This document shows, one piece after another, positions 42,859-50,243 of a stretch of DNA of 64,000 nt (positions are counted from its first letter, which is position 1; every line of letters begins with the position of its first letter). This DNA is from Microbacterium sp. EST19A (lineage in GTDB: Bacteria > Actinomycetota > Actinomycetes > Actinomycetales > Microbacteriaceae), in contig NZ_JAHXYZ010000002.1 in assembly GCF_019969685.1 (NCBI RefSeq), positions 1,544,273 through 1,608,272 of the forward strand, in the 5' to 3' direction. The position numbers were made by a program, and so were the translations under genes. Under the pieces are notes generated by a model. That model had not been told where the DNA came from. It ran no database searches and saw only the letters and a list, made by a program, of their open reading frames with translations.

Positions 42859-44901
42859 TCAGGCCGCTCGGGCCGCTGCGATGACGGCGAGCACGCCCTC
42901 GCCGTAGGCCTCGCGCTTCTTCGCGCCGATACCGGTGATGCCGTCGAGCGCACCGAGCGATGCCGGGCGATGCTCGGCGAGGGCCCGCAGCGTCGCATCA
43001 CCGAACACGATGTACGCGGGCACGCCCTGCTCGCGCGCGGTCTCGGCACGCCAGGCGCGCAGCGCCTCGAACAGCCCGCGGTCCCCGGCATCCAGGGCGT
43101 CTGCCGCGCTGGCCTTGCGCGCGCGCGACGACGATGCCGGCCGGCCGATCGTGTCCTTGCGGAGCGGCACCGGCGTCTCGCCGCGCAGCACGGCGGCCGC
43201 GGCCTCACCGGGGGCGAGGGTGCCGTAGTCGCCCTGCGCGACCAGGATGCCGCGGGCGAGGAGCTGCCGGACGACGCTGCGCCAGTCCTGGTCGGAGAGG
43301 TCGGCGCCGATGCCGTAGGTCGCGAGCTTGTCGTGTCCTTGCTGACGGATGCGCTCGGTCGAGGCGCCGCGGAGGATGTCGACGAGGTGCCCGGCGCCGA
43401 ACGACTGGTTGCGCTCGCGCTTCAGCCGCACGATCGTCGAGAGCAGCTTCTGCGCGGGGACGAGGCCGTCGAAGGTCTCGGTGTCGTCGAGGCAGGTGTC
43501 GCAGTTGCCGCAGGGCTGGGACTCCTGCCCGAAGTACCCGAGCAGGTTCTGCCGGCGGCACTCGACGGTCTCGCAGAGGGCGAGCATCGCGTCGAGGTGC
43601 TGCCCGAGCCGCATCTTGAACGTGCGGTCGCCGGGGCTCTGGTCGATCATGCGGCGCTGCTGCACGACGTCGCCGAGACCGTACGCCATCCACGCGACCG
43701 ACGGCTCGCCGTCTCGGCCCGCACGACCGGTCTCCTGGTAGTAGCCCTCGACCGACTTCGGCAGGTCGATGTGCGCGACGAAGCGCACGTCGGGCTTGTC
43801 GATACCCATGCCGAACGCGATCGTGGCGACCATGACCACGCCGTCGTCGCGGAGGAAGCGGGACTGGTTCGCGGCGCGCACCTCGGCCGGGAGACCGGCG
43901 TGATACGGCAGCGCGTCGATGCCCTGCGCGGCGAGATACGTGGCCGTCTGCTCGACCGACTTGCGGCTGAGCGCATAGACGATGCCCGCGGGCTGGGCGG
44001 TCGTGTCGATGGCCGTCTGCGACTTTATGAACGAGACGAGCTGTTTGCGCGGGTCGACCTTCGGCACGATGCGGTACTGGATGTTCGGGCGGTCGAAGCT
44101 CGCCACGAAGTGCTCGGCGCCGTCGAGGTGCAGCCGCTCGGTGATCTCCTTGTGCGTGGCCGCGGTCGCCGTCGCGGTGAGCGCCATGCGCGGCACACCG
44201 GGGAACCGCTCGCCGAGGTCGCCCAGCGCGAGGTAGTCGGGGCGGAAGTCGTGCCCCCACTGCGATACGCAGTGCGCCTCGTCGATCGCGATGACGCTGA
44301 GCGTGCCGCGCTGCAGCAGGGCCGTGGTCTGCGCGTTGGAGAGCCGCTCGGGGGCGACGTAGATGAGGTCGAGCTCGCCGGCGACGTACGCCCGCTCGAC
44401 CTCGCGCCGTTCATCGATCGCCTGGGTCGAGTTCAGGTAGGCGGCCTTGACGCCGTTGGCGCGCAGCGCGTCGACCTGGTCGTGCATGAGGGCGATGAGC
44501 GGGCTGATGACGAGACCCGTGCCCTCGCGCACGAGCGCCGGCACCTGGTACGTGATGCTCTTTCCACCACCGGTGGGCATCAGCACGACGGCGTCGCCGC
44601 CCCCGATCACCTGCGCGACGATGTCGGCCTGATCGCCGCGGAACTCGTCGTAGCCGAAGACCGTGTGCAGCGCCTCGGCGGCGGTCGGGTACCTGCTCGG
44701 CGTCGCCTTGCGGGCTGCCGGTGCGGATGCCGGGGCGACCTTCGTGACCGGCCCGGGGCCCCAGTCGAGCGGCGGCTCGAAGCCCGCGCCCTGCGGCTCC
44801 CAGTCCATCGGCTCGGGCGGAACGGACGACTCCCAGCCGTCGTCGTAGGGCTCGTCGGCGTACGGCAGGTCCGCGTACGGGTCACGGGGAGTCTGCGGCA
44901 T
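42859..44901 (-). CDS. recQ: ATP-dependent DNA helicase RecQ
   Basis: A 680-residue superfamily 2 helicase that unwinds DNA 3' to 5' in recombination and repair. Motifs include LMPTGGGKSITYQVPAL, AIDEAHCVSQWGHDFRPDY, ALTATAT and GRAGRDGEP. The zinc site has four Cys (VECRRQ, then QPCGNCDTC). The winged-helix domain and a C-terminal HRDC domain (about 610-675, LRALAEHRPASLGALDGI) complete it. The first 70 residues are an acidic Pro/Tyr-rich extension not found in E. coli RecQ. It converges with the TetR gene, with 16 bases between stops. Confidence 0.95.
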   Translation of the reverse strand: MPQTPRDPYADLPYADEPYDDGWESSVPPEPMDWEPQGAGFEPPLDWGPGPVTKVAPASAPAARKATPSRYPTAAEALHTVFGYDEFRGDQADIVAQVIGGGDAVVLMPTGGGKSITYQVPALVREGTGLVISPLIALMHDQVDALRANGVKAAYLNSTQAIDERREVERAYVAGELDLIYVAPERLSNAQTTALLQRGTLSVIAIDEAHCVSQWGHDFRPDYLALGDLGERFPGVPRMALTATATAATHKEITERLHLDGAEHFVASFDRPNIQYRIVPKVDPRKQLVSFIKSQTAIDTTAQPAGIVYALSRKSVEQTATYLAAQGIDALPYHAGLPAEVRAANQSRFLRDDGVVMVATIAFGMGIDKPDVRFVAHIDLPKSVEGYYQETGRAGRDGEPSVAWMAYGLGDVVQQRRMIDQSPGDRTFKMRLGQHLDAMLALCETVECRRQNLLGYFGQESQPCGNCDTCLDDTETFDGLVPAQKLLSTIVRLKRERNQSFGAGHLVDILRGASTERIRQQGHDKLATYGIGADLSDQDWRSVVRQLLARGILVAQGDYGTLAPGEAAAAVLRGETPVPLRKDTIGRPASSSRARKASAADALDAGDRGLFEALRAWRAETAREQGVPAYIVFGDATLRALAEHRPASLGALDGITGIGAKKREAYGEGVLAVIAAARAA

Positions 44902-44920
44902 CCCTCCAGCGTAACGATCC

Positions 44921-44936
44921 CCGCCGACGTCGGCGG
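44921..44936. promoter_or_regulatory. 16-base perfect palindrome between recQ and the GNAT/pirin operon
   Basis: CCGCCGACGTCGGCGG equals its own reverse complement and lies in the 89-base gap between the two divergent starts. It could be a regulator site for one or both genes. Chance formation in such a G+C-rich region cannot be excluded. Confidence 0.4.
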
Positions 44937-44990
44937 TGCCTGTCCACAGATCCGGGCGTAGGTTGGATGCAGACGCATGAAGGAGACCCG

Positions 44991-45302
44991 ATGACCGACA
45001 TCACCGTCACCCGCGACGACGAAGAGTCCCGTTACGAGATCCGCTCGGGCGACGTGCTCGCCGGCTTCGCCGCGTTCGACCTGCGCCCCGGTTCCATCCG
45101 CTTCCTCCATACCGAGATCGACGACGAGTTCCAGGGTCAGGGCCTCGCGGGCAGGCTCGCGTCGGCGGCGCTGACGGATGCCGCCGGTCGCGGCGAGGCG
45201 ATCGTGCCGCTGTGCCCCTACATCGCGAAGTACCTCGAGACGCACGAGATCCCGGGCGCGGAGATCCGCTGGCCGCGCCCCCGAACGGCCGATTCCGAAT
45301 GA
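44991..45302 (+). CDS. Small GNAT-like N-acetyltransferase (YjdJ/YidJ type)
   Basis: A 103-residue protein of the short GCN5-related group that covers only the core acetyl-CoA-binding fold. The block HTEIDDEFQGQGLAGRLASA holds the pyrophosphate-binding loop (Q-G-Q-G-L-A), and PLCPYIAKYLETHEI is the typical end. The acceptor is unknown. ATG at 44991 follows AAGGAGA; an earlier in-frame start has no such site. Its stop overlaps the pirin start (ATGA at 45299-45302), so the two are coupled. Confidence 0.88.
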   Translation: MTDITVTRDDEESRYEIRSGDVLAGFAAFDLRPGSIRFLHTEIDDEFQGQGLAGRLASAALTDAAGRGEAIVPLCPYIAKYLETHEIPGAEIRWPRPRTADSE

Positions 45303-46216
45303 TCGGGCAGCGCCGCATCGTCCTGGAGCCCCGCGAGGTTCCGCTCGGCGGGGTGCGCGGGATGAACGTGCTGCGCGCCCTCCCGCATCGCAACCTGCCG
45401 ACGATCGGCGCCTGGTGCTTCCTCGACCGGTTCGGTCCCGCCGAGACGAAGATGCGCGTCGAACCGCATCCGCACATCGGGCTGCAGACCGTGACCTGGC
45501 CGCTCGTCGGCGAGATCCGGCATCGCGATTCGCTCGGCAGCGACGCGGACCTGCGCCGCGGGCAGCTGAACCTGATGACCGCGGGGAACGGCATCTCGCA
45601 CTCGGAGTACTCGATCGGCGACGGCCCGATCCCCCTCGACGCCTTGCAGCTCTGGGTCGTGCTGCCCGAGTCGACCCGCCACGGCGCGGCCGAATTCGAG
45701 CAGCACACGGAACTGCCGGGCGTGACGCTCACGGCATACGAGGGAGCGGATGCCGCGGCGACGGTCGTGCTCGGCGAGTTCGCCGGTGTCTCGTCGCCGG
45801 CGACGGTGCACACTCCGATCGTCGGCGCGGAGATCGTTCTCGCCCCCGGCTCGCGCGTGCGACTGCCGCTGCAGCCGGAGTGGGAGCACGCGCTCATGCT
45901 CGTCGAGGGAGATGCCGTCGTGTCCGAGCATCCGATGGAGCGCAACGAGCTGCTGTATCTCGGCGACTCCCGCGATCACGTCGAGGTCTCGTCGACCGAG
46001 GGCGCTCTCCTGTTCCTCCTCGGCGGCGAGCCGTTCGAGGATGAGATCGTGATGTGGTGGAACTTCGCCGGCCGCGAGCACGACGAGATCGTCGCGGCGC
46101 GCGAGGAGTGGGAAGCGGCATCCGCTCGTTTCGGGACGGTCGACGGGCACGACGTGCGCATCCCCGCGCCGCCCCTGCCCGACGTGCGGCTGATGCCCCG
46201 CGGCCGCAAGATCTGA
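45299..46216 (+). CDS. Pirin-family protein
   Basis: A 305-residue double cupin protein. The metal-binding histidines are in EPHPHIGLQTVTW and GEIRHRDSLGS, and NGISHSEYS matches the conserved pirin segment. Pirins bind iron or another metal. Some have quercetinase activity, while others act as redox-linked regulators. No partner gene points to one of these. It shares 4 bases with the GNAT gene and ends 1 base before the convergent symporter gene. Confidence 0.9.
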   Translation: MIGQRRIVLEPREVPLGGVRGMNVLRALPHRNLPTIGAWCFLDRFGPAETKMRVEPHPHIGLQTVTWPLVGEIRHRDSLGSDADLRRGQLNLMTAGNGISHSEYSIGDGPIPLDALQLWVVLPESTRHGAAEFEQHTELPGVTLTAYEGADAAATVVLGEFAGVSSPATVHTPIVGAEIVLAPGSRVRLPLQPEWEHALMLVEGDAVVSEHPMERNELLYLGDSRDHVEVSSTEGALLFLLGGEPFEDEIVMWWNFAGREHDEIVAAREEWEAASARFGTVDGHDVRIPAPPLPDVRLMPRGRKI

Positions 46217-46217
46217 C

Positions 46218-47675
46218 TCAGCCGCGCTCCGGCGTGTGCACCCGCGCGAGGAAGCGCGCGGTGCGCGGCGACGGTCCGCGCGGGTCGAGCAGCGACACCA
46301 CGACCGTGACGGCGGCGGCGAGCGGGATGGTCCACGCCGCAGGCTGCGCGAGGTAGGGCGCCGCTGCTCCGACCCCGCCGATCGCGGCGTGCACGAGCAG
46401 GGCGAGACCGGCCGCGAGCCCGCCGGACAGCATCCCGGCCACGGCCCCGCGCGCGGTGAGCCGTCGCCACCACACGCCCAGCAGCACCACCGGCGACAGC
46501 GTCGACGCGGCCACGACGAAGACCACCCCGACGCTCGACCCGAGCCCGGCCGGAGCCGTGAGCAGCGCGATCGCGAGCGGCACCAGCGCGCAGAGCACGG
46601 CCGAGAGCCGGAACGAGCGCACCGAGCCGGAGAACACGTCCTGGCTGATCACTCCGGCGAGCGACACGACGAGCCCCGCCGAGGTCGCCAGGAAGGCGGC
46701 GAACGCGCCCGCCACGATGAGCGCCGTGAGCAGTTCGCCGAAGACGCCCGGGAAGACGCGCGAGGGCAGCTGCAGCACGACCGTGTCGGCGATGCCGGGC
46801 ACCGCGAGGTCGGGGGCGGCGATGCGCGCCAGCAGGCCCATCGTGCTCGACACGGCGTAGAAGGCGCTCACCATGACGATGACGATCACGGTGGTCCGGC
46901 GCGCCGACACCCCTGTCGGGCTGGTGTAGAACCGCACCAGCACGTGCGGCAGGCCCATGGTGCCGAGCAGCAGAGCCAGCAGGAGGGATGCCGTCTCGTA
47001 CGCGTCGAACCCCGACGGTCCGGCCTCGGCGGGGAACACGAGCGCCGGATCGAAGTCGTGCGGTCCGCCACTGAGCGCGAACGCGATGCACACCACCGGC
47101 ACGAAGAGCGCCGTGAGCTTGAGCCAGTACTGGAACGCCTGCACGTAGGTGATCGCGCGCATTCCACCCGCGGCCACTGCCGCCGCGACCAGTACCGCGA
47201 CCGTGACGGCTCCCACCCACTCCGGCACGCCGGCCACCACCAGCAGCGTGATGCCGGCACCGTGCAGCTGCGGCACGATGTAGAGCCAGCCGATGATCAG
47301 CACCGCGATGCTGGTGACCCGGCGGGCTGCCACCGATTCGAGGCGCGCCTCGATGAAGTCGGGGATCGTGTACGCGCCGCTGCGGCGGAGGGGCGCCGCG
47401 ACGAAGGCGAGCACCAGCAGGTATCCGGCCGCGTAGCCGATCGGGAACCAGAAGCCGCGGGCGCCGTCGAGCAGCACGAGTCCCGAGAGTCCGAGGAAGG
47501 TACCGGCCGAGAGGTACTCGCCGCTGATCGCCGAGGCGTTCCAGACCGGACGCACCGTGCGCGAGGCCACGAAGAAGTCACCGGTCGTGCGGGAGATGCG
47601 CAGCCCGTACACGCCGATGAGCAGCGTCGCGACGATCACGAGCGCGACGCCGACGAGGTCCATGACGGCGTTCAC
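46218..47675 (-). CDS. Sodium/solute symporter (SSS), probable monocarboxylate transporter (MctC/ActP-like)
   Basis: A 485-residue membrane protein with about 13 helices. The start GDFFVASRTVRPVWNASAIS and GEYLSAGTFLGLSG are typical of the acetate/monocarboxylate branch of the SSS family, as is the later LGTMGLPHVLVRFYT. These proteins import acetate, pyruvate or propionate with sodium or protons. GTG at 47675 overlaps the stop of the small membrane protein (GTGA), which matches the MctB-MctC arrangement known from Corynebacterium. An ATG at 47663 is the alternative. It is the last gene of the operon with the two-component system and cstA. Confidence 0.88.
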   Translation of the reverse strand: MNAVMDLVGVALVIVATLLIGVYGLRISRTTGDFFVASRTVRPVWNASAISGEYLSAGTFLGLSGLVLLDGARGFWFPIGYAAGYLLVLAFVAAPLRRSGAYTIPDFIEARLESVAARRVTSIAVLIIGWLYIVPQLHGAGITLLVVAGVPEWVGAVTVAVLVAAAVAAGGMRAITYVQAFQYWLKLTALFVPVVCIAFALSGGPHDFDPALVFPAEAGPSGFDAYETASLLLALLLGTMGLPHVLVRFYTSPTGVSARRTTVIVIVMVSAFYAVSSTMGLLARIAAPDLAVPGIADTVVLQLPSRVFPGVFGELLTALIVAGAFAAFLATSAGLVVSLAGVISQDVFSGSVRSFRLSAVLCALVPLAIALLTAPAGLGSSVGVVFVVAASTLSPVVLLGVWWRRLTARGAVAGMLSGGLAAGLALLVHAAIGGVGAAAPYLAQPAAWTIPLAAAVTVVVSLLDPRGPSPRTARFLARVHTPERG

Positions 47676-48046
47676 TCGCGGTCCCGGAGCGCGCGATAGC
47701 GCCGTTCGTTGCGGGCGGCGGTGCGCACGTAGAGCACCGCGAACACGAGGATGATCGGGTAGAACGCGTACGCCTGCAGCAGCCACGACAGCGGCAGCCC
47801 CCACACCAGCACCTGGCCGATCTCGGGGATCAGCGCGATCGTCAGCGTCAGGGCGACGACCACGAGCACGAAGCCCGCGACCGTGCCGAGTGCGAGGCGC
47901 AGCTGGCTGCGCATGAGGGCCCGGGCGTACACGGCATCCGCCTCATCCACCGGCGAACCGGGCAGGGCGATGCCGCGGGTGTAGGTCGGCGTGCGCCGCG
48001 GCGGGGCATCCGCCGTCACCCGCACGCGCTTGGGCGCGTCACTCAT
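47672..48046 (-). CDS. Small two-helix membrane protein, partner of the symporter (MctB/DUF485-like)
   Basis: A 124-residue protein. It has a cytoplasmic basic N-terminus of about 50 residues, then two hydrophobic helices (LALGTVAGFVLVVVALTLTI and SWLLQAYAFYPIILVFAVLY), then a basic tail. A small membrane protein of this kind typically precedes SSS-type acetate/monocarboxylate symporters (DUF485/YjcH in E. coli, MctB in Corynebacterium). Its stop overlaps the symporter start. It is probably an accessory subunit. Sequence similarity to the named families is judged by layout only. Confidence 0.75.
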   Translation of the reverse strand: MSDAPKRVRVTADAPPRRTPTYTRGIALPGSPVDEADAVYARALMRSQLRLALGTVAGFVLVVVALTLTIALIPEIGQVLVWGLPLSWLLQAYAFYPIILVFAVLYVRTAARNERRYRALRDRE

Positions 48047-48059
48047 GCGATGCCCCCGC

Positions 48060-48779
48060 TCATCCGATGCCCTCGCCGCGCACGAGCGCCTCGCGCACCG
48101 CCGGCACCAGGCGCCGGCTGACCGGGAGCGCCAGCTCGCCGATCGAGACCGAGGGTTCCGCCCCCGAGAGGCGCGCCTCGGTCACGGCGGCCGCGCGGAC
48201 GAGCGAGGAGCGGTGGATGCGCAGGAAGCCGGCATCCGCCCATCGCGTCTCGAGCTCCGAGATCGGGATGCGCACGAGGTGCCCGACGCCGTCGCCGGTG
48301 TGCAGACGGGAGTAGTCGCCCTGCGCCTGCACCCAGCGCACGTCGCTGCGGCGCACGAACCGCACGGCCGACCCGACCGTGACGGGCAGCATCTCGTCGT
48401 CGCCGGGTCTCGCCGCATCGCCGAGCTCGACCACGCGGTCGATCGCCTGCCGCAGCCGCTCGGTGCGGACCGGCTTGAGCAGATAGTCCGCCGCGCGCAA
48501 CTCGAAGGCCTCGACGGCGCGGGCGTCGTCGGCCGTCACGAACACGACGGCCGGGGGTGCGGCGAGCGAGAGCAGCGCACGGGCGAGGTCGGTGCCGGTC
48601 AGCCCCGGCATGTGGATGTCGAGGAAGGCGATCTGCACCACGCGCTCCGACAGCTGCCGGAGGGCGTCCGCCCCGTTCGCGGCCGTGAGGATCTCGCCCA
48701 CGCGGTCGTCGGTGCGCAGCAGGTGGACCAGTTCCTCCCGGGCCGGCCTCTCGTCGTCGGCGACGAGGACGTCGATCAC
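48060..48779 (-). CDS. LytTR-family response regulator
   Basis: A 239-residue response regulator. The receiver domain (1-120) has the acidic pair in VADDE, the phosphorylated Asp54 in FLDIHMPGLTG, and the Lys in LLKPV. The DNA-binding LytTR domain (about 130-235) shows RFVRRSDVRWVQAQGDYSR and FLRIHRSSLV. It is controlled by the histidine kinase whose stop it overlaps by 4 bases. By analogy with BtsSR of E. coli, it likely activates carbon-source transport genes such as the cstA and symporter genes around it. Confidence 0.93.
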   Translation of the reverse strand: MIDVLVADDERPAREELVHLLRTDDRVGEILTAANGADALRQLSERVVQIAFLDIHMPGLTGTDLARALLSLAAPPAVVFVTADDARAVEAFELRAADYLLKPVRTERLRQAIDRVVELGDAARPGDDEMLPVTVGSAVRFVRRSDVRWVQAQGDYSRLHTGDGVGHLVRIPISELETRWADAGFLRIHRSSLVRAAAVTEARLSGAEPSVSIGELALPVSRRLVPAVREALVRGEGIG

Positions 48780-49969
48780 GATGTCACCGGCTCGTGGAGC
48801 GGATCATGCAGCGGCTGGGATTTCGGCACCCGCATGCGCACCAGGGTGCCGGCGCCGGTGTTGGTCTCGACGACCAGTCCGCCCTCGGCGCCGTACAGCT
48901 GACGGAGGCGCGTGTCGACATTGCGCAGCCCCACGTGCACGCCGTCGTCGCCGGCGGTGAGGGTGGCGCGCAGGCCTTCCGGGTCCATGCCCACGCCGTC
49001 GTCCTCGACCGCGATCTCGGTGTGCGTGCCGTCGTCGCGCGAGACGATGCGGATCTCGCCGCCGCCCTCCCCCGGCTCCAGCCCATGGCGCACGGCGTTC
49101 TCGACCAGCGGCTGCACCGAGAGGAACGGGATGACCGTCGCGAGGGTCTCCGGAGCGATCTGCAGAGTCACCCGCAGCCGGTCGCCGAAGCGCGCGCGTT
49201 CCAGCTCGAGATAGGAGTGGATGCTGCCGAGCTCCTCCGCGAGCGTGGTGAACTCCCCCTGCCGCCGGAAGGAGTAGCGGGTGAAGTCGGCGAACTCGAG
49301 CACCAGCTCGCGGGCACGACCGGGGTCGGTGAGGATGAACGAGGCGATCGCGGTGAGCGCGTTGTAGATGAAGTGCGGCGAGATCTGGGCACGAAGCGAT
49401 CGCAGCTCGGCCTCGGCGAGCTGGGTGCGCGAGGCGTCGAGACCGCCGAGTTCGACCTGCGCGGCGCACCAGTCGGCGACCTCCTCCGCCGCCCGCACGA
49501 GGGAGGCCCGCACGGGTGCGGCGAATGCCACGATCACCCCGACGACACGGCCGTCGACGACGATCGGCGCGCCGACCGCTTCGAGGTCGTCATCCGGGCC
49601 CGGTGCGGGGAAGACCTGCCGCCGCCGGGAATCCGTCACCTGCGAGGCGATGCGGAGAGCGGCCGACTCGAGGCCGTCGGACGTGCCGTCGAACGACACG
49701 GTGCCCTCCGAGCTCACGATCGCGACAGCCGCACTGCCGAGGAGCACACGCAGGTGCCGGGCGGCCTTCACGACGTCGGGCGCCGCGAGTCCACCACGCA
49801 GGTGCGGCGCCGCGAGACTCGCCTGGTGCAGCGCCTGCAGCGCGCCCTGCTCCGCGTCGCTGCCGAGATCCGTCGCGCCGCGCGCCAGTCGACGCGCCAG
49901 CAGCAGCAGGACCGTCAGGACCACGCCGCCGAGCACGCCCAGCGCGGCAGCGAGAACGACGTCGGTCAT
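48776..49969 (-). CDS. LytS/BtsS-like sensor histidine kinase
   Basis: A 397-residue membrane-attached kinase with one N-terminal helix (about 4-26). A GAF-like region (about 45-170) could sense a ligand. The LytS-type catalytic end carries the phosphorylated His199 in AQISPHFIYNAL, the N-box PLVENAVRHGL and the G-box DDGVGMDPEG. It lacks the multi-helix 5TM-LYT sensor of true LytS, so the input is probably cytoplasmic or relayed by the transporter. It follows ybdD by 34 bases and leads into the regulator gene by a 4-base overlap. Pyruvate or a related acid is the inferred signal. Confidence 0.9.
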   Translation of the reverse strand: MTDVVLAAALGVLGGVVLTVLLLLARRLARGATDLGSDAEQGALQALHQASLAAPHLRGGLAAPDVVKAARHLRVLLGSAAVAIVSSEGTVSFDGTSDGLESAALRIASQVTDSRRRQVFPAPGPDDDLEAVGAPIVVDGRVVGVIVAFAAPVRASLVRAAEEVADWCAAQVELGGLDASRTQLAEAELRSLRAQISPHFIYNALTAIASFILTDPGRARELVLEFADFTRYSFRRQGEFTTLAEELGSIHSYLELERARFGDRLRVTLQIAPETLATVIPFLSVQPLVENAVRHGLEPGEGGGEIRIVSRDDGTHTEIAVEDDGVGMDPEGLRATLTAGDDGVHVGLRNVDTRLRQLYGAEGGLVVETNTGAGTLVRMRVPKSQPLHDPLHEPVTS

Positions 49970-50003
49970 GCGTTCAGCATAAAGACGTCAGCAGTACCGT
50001 GTC

Positions 50004-50243
50004 TCAACAGCACCGGGCACCGGGGTTGCGGTCCTGGTCGTCCATCTTCTGCCGCCAGAACTGCCGCTCCGTCATCGGCTCCTCGTCCGGGTGCGCACGA
50101 TGGTGATGGGCGACGTACGTCGCGTACGCCGTGTCGCCCATCAGCGTCGTCATGTACCAGCGGATGCCGCGACCGACCCGCCCTGCGGCACGGAGCACCA
50201 TGCGCAGAGGGGTGGTCGCGGCATCCGCCTGTGATGCGCTCAT
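50004..50243 (-). CDS. YbdD/YjiX-family small protein associated with CstA
   Basis: A 79-residue protein. The core GDTAYATYVAHHHRAHPDEEPMTERQFWRQ is the typical YbdD/DUF466 pattern, which always accompanies CstA-type transporters and is thought to support their function. ATG at 50243 shares one base with the cstA stop (TGATG); a longer frame upstream lies inside cstA. The ending NPGARCC is usual for the family. Confidence 0.93.
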   Translation of the reverse strand: MSASQADAATTPLRMVLRAAGRVGRGIRWYMTTLMGDTAYATYVAHHHRAHPDEEPMTERQFWRQKMDDQDRNPGARCC

